NCBI GenBank assembly: GCA_002292925.1
Contig: DBCF01000181.1
Span: 1-7,524 of the forward strand
Source: Roseiflexaceae bacterium UBA965
GTDB taxonomy: Bacteria; Chloroflexota; Chloroflexia; Chloroflexales; Roseiflexaceae
DNA length: 7,524 bases
Direction of reading: 5' to 3'
Shown here: piece after piece, positions 1 through 6,645 of the stretch
Layout: the number at the start of each line of letters is the position of its first letter
How positions within the stretch are numbered: the first letter of the stretch is position 1
Notes under the pieces: generated by a model
Told to the model about the DNA's origin: nothing
Database searches by the model: none
What the model saw: only the letters and a program-made list of their open reading frames with translations
Program-made: the position numbers and the translations under genes

Positions 1-990
1 GGTCAAATGATTGTCGACATCACTCGCGGCACCCGTGACGCCAGTGGCGCCGCCCTGCGCCCCGACGATTTGGTCTGGGTCTGGTCAACCAGCAAGGGCA
101 TCACCGCCACCGCCATGCATCTGTTGGCCGAACAAAACCTGATTCGCTACGACGACACCATTGCCAGTTATTGGCCAGCCTTTGCCCAAAACGGCAAAGA
201 AAACATCACCATCCGGCATTTGATGAGCCATACCGCTGGCATCGCCGAAATCCCAGCCACGGTATCACCGATGACCTATGCCGACTACGACGCCATCATG
301 GCGGCGCTTGCCGGCATGACTCCCACTAGCCAGCCGAGCCATGTCAAGCAATACCATAGCTTGAGCTACGGCTGGCCGCTGGCCAAAGTGCTTGAAGCGG
401 CCAGTGGCAAAGCATTTGGGCAATTCATCCAAGATGAAATCTGCAAACCATTGGGCATCAACGATTTGTTTATCGGTTTGCCCAGCGAACGCCGTGGTGA
501 TGCCACCCAGATGAGTCATGACTTAGGGGCAGATGCGTATAAAGAAAACCCAATGGCTGATCCGACGTTGATGCCCAACCACCCCGCCTTCCAATCCACC
601 TGCATCCCGGCAGCCAACATGATGGCCAGTGCCCGTGCCATCGCCAAAGTCTATGCCTCGTTAGTGGGCAATGGTGTTGATGGCGTGCGATTGTTGCCGG
701 TTCGGCGCATCGCCAACGCCACCGCCATCCAATCATGGAGCGCAGATGCAGTCAGTGGTCGCCAAGATGGTTTTGGGCTCGGCTACGCACTGGGTGACAC
801 CAGCGCCACCTACGGCAATCGCCGCGGTACCTTTGGGCACGACGGTTGGGGTGGGGCGACGGGGTTTGCCGACCTCAGCAACGAATTAGCCTTTAGTATG
901 ACCAAAAACCGCATGACCATGGCTGAGGGTGTGCCCTCACTCAGTACCGATTTGGCCAATATCGTGCGCCAACACTTGGGTATCAGCTAA
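1..990 (+). CDS. Serine hydrolase, beta-lactamase/esterase (class C-like) family, 5'-truncated by the window edge
   Basis: This is a penicillin-binding-protein-fold hydrolase of the beta-lactamase-related family (COG1680 type), which includes esterases, peptidases and class C beta-lactamases. The reading frame is open to base 1. The ATG at position 7 lies inside the conserved N-terminal strand, about 20 residues before the nucleophile, so the true start is upstream and the N-terminus is missing. Numbered from that ATG, the SxxK motif is Ser27-Thr-Ser-Lys30, the tyrosine motif is Tyr121-Gly-Trp (normally Tyr-x-Asn), and the third motif is His278-Asp-Gly280 followed by Trp-Gly-Gly. The segment HLMSHTAGI (71-79) and the PAANMMASAR helix (201-210) are also typical of the family. 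The Tyr-Gly-Trp form is seen in esterase-like members, so an esterase or other hydrolase is more likely than a true antibiotic resistance enzyme. The substrate cannot be told. No signal peptide can be judged because the start is absent. Confidence 0.9.
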   Translation, partial: GQMIVDITRGTRDASGAALRPDDLVWVWSTSKGITATAMHLLAEQNLIRYDDTIASYWPAFAQNGKENITIRHLMSHTAGIAEIPATVSPMTYADYDAIMAALAGMTPTSQPSHVKQYHSLSYGWPLAKVLEAASGKAFGQFIQDEICKPLGINDLFIGLPSERRGDATQMSHDLGADAYKENPMADPTLMPNHPAFQSTCIPAANMMASARAIAKVYASLVGNGVDGVRLLPVRRIANATAIQSWSADAVSGRQDGFGLGYALGDTSATYGNRRGTFGHDGWGGATGFADLSNELAFSMTKNRMTMAEGVPSLSTDLANIVRQHLGIS

Positions 991-1015
991 GCACTAGCGC
1001 TGTTGTGACAACAAA

Positions 1016-1047
1016 AATCCCCGTGCGTCGCTGGACGTACGGGGATT
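1016..1047. terminator. Hairpin terminator between two convergent genes, probably bidirectional
   Basis: A 14-bp stem (1016-1029 with 1034-1047) closes a GCTG tetraloop between the stops of the + hydrolase gene and the - lipoprotein gene. In a + strand transcript the stem is complete, with one G-U wobble (1025/1038), but the downstream sequence is not a clean U-tract. In a - strand transcript the wobble becomes a C-A mismatch, but the stem runs into a five-U tract (A1013-1017 on the + strand). It fits best as the lipoprotein terminator, with possible use from both sides. Confidence 0.75.
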
Positions 1048-1095
1048 ACGCATGATTTTCCTCGTTATAGAACAGTTGTTACAAAAAGTTCTCGT

Positions 1096-2148
1096 TTACT
1101 GCTGGGTGATAATCACAGTGCTTTTACCGTCTTGTTGCGAAATAATCACCGTGATTATTTTGCCGTCTTTGCTGAAGGGGAGCAAACTCGAATCCGTGGA
1201 ATTCATAGCACCATCACTTGCCACATAGCCAGCATCTTTCATCGCAGTGGTATAGAAATCAGTCAATTCTTTGACCGATTTTTCGGTAGTCAATGCCATC
1301 ATTTCATTGGTTTGCATAGTAATTTGGGCATCATCAGGTATCGGCCATTTGTTGCCACTCCCGACATTTTCACATTCTTTGGGGAGCGTAATTGGGGGCA
1401 CCGCATTAATATCAGTCAATTCATACTTCCACGAAAAGGGTTCAAGTACATCGCCGTTTTTGGTTTTGCCGCTGACTTCCCATTGCATGGCATACCCTTC
1501 GTTGCGCTCAATGAGGGCCGTGCTTTGGTACGTGGCACCGTCTGCTTCTGTGCCTTCATAGACATAGGCATCGGTAGGACGGCCCAATACATCTGGGCCA
1601 GCACCTGTTTTTTGCATTGCAAACGGGATATTCCCAATGATGCTATCGGGATTCAAGCTCTGAGATTGTGGTTGATCAACCACAATAATGCATTGGGCGG
1701 GGTCGTCGCTCACGGAGTAGGTTTTGTCAGCAATTTTGACCATGCGATAATCAGCTGCTTGGATATCTGCACTTTTTGAGTTGGTGCGCATCTCCATGGC
1801 AGCCGGTTCACGAATCACTTTTTGTTGCCATACCCACGTTGATTCTTTACCATTATTCGTAGTTGTATAGTTGAAGGTTGCCGTATAACTGTCTAGCGTA
1901 TCAAGTTTATTAGCAAACTCACTGCCACTCCAGGTGTCACTCGCAGATGCACCGTCATCCGTACTAGTGGTTGCTTCAGTTTCGGCTTCTGCGGTGACAT
2001 CAGTTGACACATCACTTGATTGACTGTCAGTGACTTCAACTGTCGTTTGTGGGTTTTCGCTGGCAGAATCTGCCGGTGCTGCGGTGCCACAGGCGCTCAA
2101 CACAAACAAAAACAACATGCCGATTACTAATATACGCATTCGTTTCAT
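1096..2148 (-). CDS. Secreted lipoprotein with Ser/Thr/Asp-rich linker, LolA/LppX-like central region and a small C-terminal alpha/beta domain
   Basis: This is a 350-residue membrane-anchored lipoprotein of unknown function. The N-terminus has basic residues, a hydrophobic stretch (6-18) and the lipobox Leu17-Ser-Ala-Cys20, so signal peptidase II cleavage with lipidation of Cys20 is expected. Residues 21-72 are a low-complexity linker rich in Ser, Thr, Asp, Glu and Ala. Residues about 75-255 (starting at a SYTATFNYTTT strand) look like the antiparallel beta fold of LolA/LppX-type lipid-binding proteins; this is a pattern judgement. Residues about 265-350 form a second unit, with the helix KSVKELTDFYTTAMKDAGY followed by two short strands. 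The mature protein has only two further cysteines, Cys153 and Cys259, which could form a disulfide. The ATG at 2148 is chosen because GAAAGGGG lies 6 nt upstream and a promoter sits just beyond; Met4 is a weaker alternative. The gene appears monocistronic. Confidence 0.88.
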   Translation of the reverse strand: MKRMRILVIGMLFLFVLSACGTAAPADSASENPQTTVEVTDSQSSDVSTDVTAEAETEATTSTDDGASASDTWSGSEFANKLDTLDSYTATFNYTTTNNGKESTWVWQQKVIREPAAMEMRTNSKSADIQAADYRMVKIADKTYSVSDDPAQCIIVVDQPQSQSLNPDSIIGNIPFAMQKTGAGPDVLGRPTDAYVYEGTEADGATYQSTALIERNEGYAMQWEVSGKTKNGDVLEPFSWKYELTDINAVPPITLPKECENVGSGNKWPIPDDAQITMQTNEMMALTTEKSVKELTDFYTTAMKDAGYVASDGAMNSTDSSLLPFSKDGKIITVIISQQDGKSTVIITQQ

Positions 2149-2154
2149 CCCAAA

Positions 2155-2162
2155 CCCCTTTC
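2155..2162 (-). promoter_or_regulatory. Ribosome binding site of the lipoprotein gene
   Basis: On the - strand GAAAGGGG ends 6 nt before the ATG at 2148. It resembles the Shine-Dalgarno consensus and supports this start over the in-frame Met4. Confidence 0.65.
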
Positions 2163-2178
2163 ACGTTGTCACATAAAA

Positions 2179-2207
2179 ATTATACCCGTGCAGATTATCA
2201 AACGCAA
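2179..2207 (-). promoter_or_regulatory. Sigma-70-type promoter of the lipoprotein gene
   Basis: The - strand reads TTGCGT (2207-2202, -35 box, 3 of 6 matches), a 17-bp spacer, then a perfect TATAAT (2184-2179, -10 box). Transcription would start near 2172, giving a short leader of about 24 nt that contains the ribosome binding site. The region upstream of the -35 is strongly AT-rich (about 2208-2260), which could act as an UP element. Confidence 0.7.
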
Positions 2208-2260
2208 TGTTTTTGTGTATTTAGTAATTTTTATCTTTACATTTAATATATCGAGTATTT

Positions 2261-2276
2261 ACAATACCTACGCCAA
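2261..2276 (+). repeat. Left terminal inverted repeat of the MITE-like element
   Basis: This 16-bp end is exactly reverse-complementary to 2631-2646. The heptamer CTACGCC in it (2268-2274) recurs at 2278-2284, a 10-bp (one helical turn) spacing that could be a repeated protein-binding site. The second copy is not mirrored at the right end. Confidence 0.8.
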
Positions 2277-2456
2277 TCTACGCCGCTCGCTGGTTGTTCG
2301 GCGGTGCATTGATACGCCCAAGTGCTAAAATTGTGCGATCAATCTGCGATTTTAATTCGTTGTGCAGTTTCGGCGGAAGTAATTTTAAATCACCCGTGTG
2401 TTTTGGTGCAACAGCAACTGTAGTCGTTGTTTTCCGCGCGCGTATAGTGCACAGGG

Positions 2457-2473
2457 TCCGCAACGGGTGCGGA
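2457..2473. repeat. Small hairpin inside the MITE-like element
   Basis: TCCGCA (2457-2462) pairs with TGCGGA (2468-2473) around a 5-nt loop ACGGG. The stem is short, so it may be structural or fortuitous. No U-tract follows on either strand, so it is not a terminator. Confidence 0.4.
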
Positions 2474-2490
2474 GTCGCTTCCCCTTTCTC

Positions 2491-2616
2491 CGTCATTCCA
2501 TGACTACGGTCGTGAAATTTCCTATCGAGCGTACACCCCCCGTCGTGTGCCTATCCTATGGCTCGCCTCGGGAGATTCCACGCTGCGGTTGCAATCGCAA
2601 CCGGCATGGAATGACG
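2491..2616. repeat. Nested 126-bp palindromic module (REP-like) within the MITE-like element
   Basis: The module is bounded by perfect 12-bp inverted repeats: CGTCATTCCATG (2491-2502) and CATGGAATGACG (2605-2616). Its right half also folds alone: CGGTTGC (2586-2592) pairs with GCAACCG (2597-2603) around AATC, and ATTCCA (2575-2580) pairs with TGGAAT (2607-2612) across an internal loop. The second arm is therefore shared by two alternative pairings. A weaker stem joins 2531-2536 and 2545-2550. GTCATTCC/GGAATGAC ends are a common look for intergenic palindromic repeats in bacteria. No clear target duplication flanks the module. Confidence 0.55.
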
Positions 2617-2630
2617 CTAGGGATGGGATT

Positions 2631-2646
2631 TTGGCGTAGGTATTGT
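2631..2646 (-). repeat. Right terminal inverted repeat of the MITE-like element
   Basis: TTGGCGTAGGTATTGT is the exact reverse complement of the left end at 2261-2276, and is followed by the ATTT copy at 2647-2650. Confidence 0.8.
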
Positions 2647-2717
2647 ATTTAAAAAATATGTACCGCTGCCAATACCCGCATTATCCTAAAAAACACTTTC
2701 ATGCGCGTTGAAACAAA

Positions 2718-2757
2718 AATCCACTACATGCAACAATTCCGTTGCATGTAGTGGATT
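2718..2757 (-). terminator. Strong intrinsic terminator of the isomerase/glycosidase operon
   Basis: A perfect 17-bp stem (2718-2734 with 2741-2757) encloses a 6-nt loop 21 nt past the glycosidase stop. On the - strand it is followed by a U-rich stretch (T runs interrupted by one G, 2717-2711), so it works for the leftward operon. The sequence ACAAAAATCC at its exit side (2713-2722) is identical to that at the exit of the hairpin at 1016-1047 (1011-1020). Confidence 0.88.
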
Positions 2758-2778
2758 GTACTAATAAACCACAGGGGT

Positions 2779-5700
2779 TCATTGCGACTGGATAAGCACC
2801 AGCGGCCCAAAGAGCCCACTTACTTCTTGGTGGGCTGGGGCATAGTGCGTCGGGCTGTGCCCCGCCAAATAAGGCGCTAATGTGTTGGTCACGAGAATTG
2901 TGATAGTGTTTTGACCTTGTTGCAAACAATTACTTATGTCAAATTGATAGGGTGACCAAATCCGTGCCCCTAGCGATTGTCCATTGACAATCACCTCTGC
3001 CGTACCGCGTACCATACCGAGGTCAATGAGCCATTGTCCGCGTATGTTATCAATATTGATGGTACGGGTAAAGGTCACTGCACCGGCAAAATCAGCCAAC
3101 CCCAGATCATCAAATGACGCTGGTAGTTGCACAAATCCTTCACCCCATTGATAGGTCAGCGGAGCCTGCAATAGCGCCGCCCCGGCGCCACCCTGTTGCG
3201 CGGTCAGCGTTAATTGGGCCTGCATCGCAGCAGTTGGCAACGAATAGACGCCGTTTGTTTCAAGAATAGATTGGCCATCAATCAACAGACTGAGCGTTGC
3301 ATCCGTTGCAATCTGGAGCGCCGTCGCACCCACTGGCACGCGCCAGTGGAGTTGCGCCGTGCGCTGATGCCCGGCATAAGCATCGGGTACGAGCGCCACC
3401 ACCGTATCGTCGGCCGGGCTGGCTTCGAGCCAGGCCGCCTGTGGCAAGGGGTGAGGGCGGCGGCGCACCAACGGCCAACCGGGATCCATGTCGACATAGA
3501 GCGCGAGATCAATAGTGACGGTCAAATCGACCCATTGGCGTCGGCGAATCCGAGCTGGTTGCGCCACCTCGGTATGCCGCGCGACCATCCAATCGACACC
3601 ACTCATCACCACAGTCGTTACACCAGTGTCTGTGATACACACCGCATCAACCATCAATGACACACCACGCCCACCATCGAGCGCCACGATACGCAATCGA
3701 TGCGTCCCTGCGCCACATGCCGGCAACTTGTACGGTTGCACCCGTACAGTACTGCCGTAGGGATCGTAGCCCCCTTGGCGACCGATTTCGTGGTCATCAA
3801 GGTAGACCGTCACCGGCACATCAGCGACCACAATCATGTCACCCGTTGCCGTTGCTGCGGGTAACGAAAACGTATGGGCAAACGTCAGCAATGAAGCCGC
3901 TTGCGGTGTGTCGTTTTGCATAATCCAATTGGGGCGGGCAAAGCGCTCTGGGCGGCGTACCAGCGCCCAATACCCCCGCAGGTTCACTGTTTGTTCGGGG
4001 GCAAGCTCAAATTCAATCAGATGTTGACCGGCAGCCCATACGATGGGGATAAACCATTGATAGCCAGGAGCGCATAGGCCTTGGTCGACTCCATCCAACC
4101 AGACGCGTTTGACTGCCGGCGCCGCCAACACAAACGACCCAGATTCAGGCGCAGTCAACATCACCGTGGTGCGCACCCGCACCGCCTGTCCGGCATGCAC
4201 CACCCCAAATGACATAAATTCTTCGGGCACGTATCCTTTGGGACCCAGCATCCCCCAATGCAAGGTGTCTTTGTGGATGCCGCGAGCAAGTGAATAGACC
4301 AACGGTTGCCAACCTGCTACCTGCAACGGATCAGCACCGCTACCAATCGCAGGGAGGGCCGGTGGTAAGGTTGCAATCGGTGCTGGTGCCGTCACCCAGC
4401 CATACGTGCCAAAGCCTTGAGTTTGCACTGTGCCGTGCTCATCACGAAAACGCATGGTATGGGGCAACATCAACCCCGTGGCTGGGCGCGCCAAATCCCC
4501 CCACTGGTTATCGACAGTTGCCACCACCTGCGTCTGCCAGCTCCCTGATAGATCAGTCTGTGCAATCAGACTCGGTGCCACTGCTGGTTGTGGACTCGCA
4601 TTCCCATGATCAGGGATAAACAAGAGTGCCGCGGGCGCCTGTGCAAGTGACACTTGCCATGTGCCATCAGTGTTGCGCGGTACTGTCGTCACATTCCCAT
4701 CCACAATCCCCCATTGCTGGACGGAAGTCGCATCGGGAATCGTCAATTGCAGACTGGAGGGGAGGCGTTTGGCATCGAAATCATAGGGCGTACTATTCCA
4801 GTGCCCATCCCAATGAAACTGCGACCCAGCCACCATGGGCGTCACAAATACCACTCGCCCACCGTCAACCCGGCGTTCGAGTAATTGCACATCGCCATCG
4901 ATTCGGCGTGGGATGCGTTGCAGGTAAGGCACCAACGCCTCGGCGCTTGCCACGGTAATGATGTTTTCGTGGCGCGCAATCCCATGAGGGAGCGATGACA
5001 CTGCCAACACCAAACCACCACTTTGGGCAAAGGCATTGACTGCTGCCACACATTCGGCAGACAAATGCGTCAAGGCCGGCAAAATTAGACAACGGTAGGA
5101 TTCGCCTGCCACCTGCAACTGTCCGGCGGCGACTTGTGCCCGTGCCAGCGAATCATCGTCGAGCATATCGAAATCGCGGCGGTCACGCTCAAGCACCCCC
5201 GGCTTGGGGTTGTTCCAAAACATTGAGCCTGTAATTGCCACAAATTGTTGCTCAGCCTCGCTGGCCGCCTCGAGTGGTCCCGACACCAACAAATGGGCTT
5301 GGACGGTAGTTGTGGGGAAGAGCACTGCGATATCACAGACATGCCGTCCTACTGCCAAGATCCCCATCAAGCGCATTACCGCATCGGCAAATTGCGGGTA
5401 GTGGCGCCAATAGGGTTGGCGCCAGCATGTCGATGGCGGCGCCCATTCCCACCAGCCCCCTTTGGTAGAGTAGTAGACCGCATGTGGGTCATAGAGCGTC
5501 AACCCGGCCCGAATCCACGGCACCAACCAGTCAAAGGTTTCTTCGAGAGTACCACCCCAACCACTACTGTGAAAGGCCTCAATCCACGAGCGGGGGCGTT
5601 CGTACAAATGCGCCAACGACGAATGGATTTTGCCGTTGCCATGGTGATCGCTCCCCGGTGCACCGTACCAGCGATGGGTTTGCAAATAGTCGGCGTATTC

Positions 5701-6645
5701 GTCCACGGCGCCGATGGGCAAGGCCATCCGGGCAGGACTTTGTTGGTCAAAGCCACAAATCAGACCATGGGCCTGATGCCAATCATAAAATGGTTGAAAA
5801 AAGGCCTGCTCACAGCGTTTGGCCCGCCAGCGTTGATAATCGATGCGCACTTGTTGGCTGGCGTCGTCTTCACCTTCAAACAAGGCAATCAATTTGGGGA
5901 CGATGTCGTAGCCATAGGCGGCGGCAAAGCTGGTAGCGAAATCGTGGCACCACGTCGGCATCGAGGGGAGTTCGTCTTGGAATGAACCCACGATCACATC
6001 ACCAAAATACTCGCCTGCTTCACGGGCAAACGCCTCGTGCACCATCGCCCGCAACGTCAGACAAGCCGGCTGACTTAGATAATCAAAACCCTTGGTAACG
6101 GCATGGATTAAGCGGATACGATGCGGTCCCTGAATGGTCGATGTCACGTGGCCATCGTCTATTTGCAACGGGTGAATCTGGGAGTCAGCATCGATTTGCC
6201 ACGCACCTAGCGGCATACAGCCATCGGGGAAGCGTACCGTGGTTGGGGCTATGGCCTGATGTGCGACATGGCCTAACTGCTGTCCGGCATATTCGGGATG
6301 ATTGCGGATGATTGTCCCTTGCAGATTAGCCCCCGAAAAGCCGATTTGATCATAAAACCAGATTTTGATGCCTAATTCGCGGGCATCACGACAGACTCCC
6401 ACAAAAATCTGCCACCATACCGGGGTCAAAAAATGTGGTTCGTCAGACAATGAGCCATGCATGGGACCTGCCGGTGCCAAATTCAAAATCACGAGGTTGT
6501 AGACCCCGCCCTCGGCGAAACGTTCGAGTTGCCAGCGCAAGCGGGCACTATCGAGTGGCTCGCCGCTCCACCACCAAATCGGCGCCGGCGAAAAGGCATG
6601 GTCGGGGGTTTTGAGGCGGTGCAGTGCTAATTCGTAACTATTCAT
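2779..6645 (-). CDS. Large cytoplasmic glycoside hydrolase, GH106-like (alpha-L-rhamnosidase family), multidomain
   Basis: This 1288-residue protein probably removes L-rhamnose or a related sugar from glycosides. Numbered from the ATG at 6645, residues about 15-430 are a TIM-barrel-type catalytic region: PAPIWWWSGEP (20-30), IKIWFYDQIGFSG (93-105), GSFQDELPSM (220-229) and IEAFHSSGWGGTLEE (355-369). Candidate catalytic or metal-binding acids are Glu225, Glu356 and Glu368/369, assigned by inference. Residues about 435-560 resemble the Rossmann-like (GATase-type) domain that follows such barrels. Beta-sandwich regions follow, including a DNQWGD motif (712-717), and residues about 1185-1260 form a GH2-type sugar-binding jelly roll (VIVNGQSLGARIW, SPYQFDI). 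It is somewhat longer than usual for GH106 (about 1000-1100). There is no signal peptide, so action is cytoplasmic. An in-frame ATG at 6660 would add five residues, but 6645 has GTGGAG 5 nt upstream and an ATGA overlap with the isomerase stop. Family fairly sure, substrate not. Confidence 0.85.
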   Translation of the reverse strand: MNSYELALHRLKTPDHAFSPAPIWWWSGEPLDSARLRWQLERFAEGGVYNLVILNLAPAGPMHGSLSDEPHFLTPVWWQIFVGVCRDARELGIKIWFYDQIGFSGANLQGTIIRNHPEYAGQQLGHVAHQAIAPTTVRFPDGCMPLGAWQIDADSQIHPLQIDDGHVTSTIQGPHRIRLIHAVTKGFDYLSQPACLTLRAMVHEAFAREAGEYFGDVIVGSFQDELPSMPTWCHDFATSFAAAYGYDIVPKLIALFEGEDDASQQVRIDYQRWRAKRCEQAFFQPFYDWHQAHGLICGFDQQSPARMALPIGAVDEYADYLQTHRWYGAPGSDHHGNGKIHSSLAHLYERPRSWIEAFHSSGWGGTLEETFDWLVPWIRAGLTLYDPHAVYYSTKGGWWEWAPPSTCWRQPYWRHYPQFADAVMRLMGILAVGRHVCDIAVLFPTTTVQAHLLVSGPLEAASEAEQQFVAITGSMFWNNPKPGVLERDRRDFDMLDDDSLARAQVAAGQLQVAGESYRCLILPALTHLSAECVAAVNAFAQSGGLVLAVSSLPHGIARHENIITVASAEALVPYLQRIPRRIDGDVQLLERRVDGGRVVFVTPMVAGSQFHWDGHWNSTPYDFDAKRLPSSLQLTIPDATSVQQWGIVDGNVTTVPRNTDGTWQVSLAQAPAALLFIPDHGNASPQPAVAPSLIAQTDLSGSWQTQVVATVDNQWGDLARPATGLMLPHTMRFRDEHGTVQTQGFGTYGWVTAPAPIATLPPALPAIGSGADPLQVAGWQPLVYSLARGIHKDTLHWGMLGPKGYVPEEFMSFGVVHAGQAVRVRTTVMLTAPESGSFVLAAPAVKRVWLDGVDQGLCAPGYQWFIPIVWAAGQHLIEFELAPEQTVNLRGYWALVRRPERFARPNWIMQNDTPQAASLLTFAHTFSLPAATATGDMIVVADVPVTVYLDDHEIGRQGGYDPYGSTVRVQPYKLPACGAGTHRLRIVALDGGRGVSLMVDAVCITDTGVTTVVMSGVDWMVARHTEVAQPARIRRRQWVDLTVTIDLALYVDMDPGWPLVRRRPHPLPQAAWLEASPADDTVVALVPDAYAGHQRTAQLHWRVPVGATALQIATDATLSLLIDGQSILETNGVYSLPTAAMQAQLTLTAQQGGAGAALLQAPLTYQWGEGFVQLPASFDDLGLADFAGAVTFTRTINIDNIRGQWLIDLGMVRGTAEVIVNGQSLGARIWSPYQFDISNCLQQGQNTITILVTNTLAPYLAGHSPTHYAPAHQEVSGLFGPLVLIQSQ

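Larger units (their letters stand above)
2261..2646. mobile_element. MITE-like element: 386 bp, perfect 16-bp terminal inverted repeats, candidate 4-bp target duplication ATTT
   Basis: The ends are exact inverted copies: ACAATACCTACGCCAA at 2261-2276 and its reverse complement at 2631-2646. Immediately outside, ATTT occurs on both sides (2257-2260 and 2647-2650), as expected for a 4-bp target-site duplication; GTATTT is in fact shared at 2255-2260 and 2645-2650. No transposase is encoded: the short open frames inside lack recognisable domains and good ribosome binding sites. The interior holds several hairpins and a nested palindromic module. It therefore looks like a non-autonomous miniature transposon or an internally deleted insertion sequence, sitting between the lipoprotein promoter and the terminator of the operon on the right. 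The family and the mobilising transposase are not known. Mobility is inferred from structure alone. Confidence 0.65.

Noticed and set aside
1002..1012. Small palindrome GTTGTGACAAC just before the convergent hairpin
   Set aside because: A 5-bp arm with a 1-bp centre is too short to call an operator, and it lies after a stop codon rather than at a promoter.
1132..1779. A 215-residue open frame on the + strand
   Set aside because: It is antisense to the lipoprotein gene, which has a lipobox, ribosome binding site and promoter. The + product has no recognisable motif.
2278..2652. Three short open frames (69-84 residues) in the non-coding region
   Set aside because: They overlap each other on both strands inside the inverted-repeat element, lack good ribosome binding sites, and have no family resemblance, including to transposases.
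5245..5985. A 246-residue open frame on the + strand
   Set aside because: It lies wholly antisense within the glycosidase gene, whose protein has clear family motifs in this region; the + frame shows no domain and is low-complexity Pro/Arg-rich in places.
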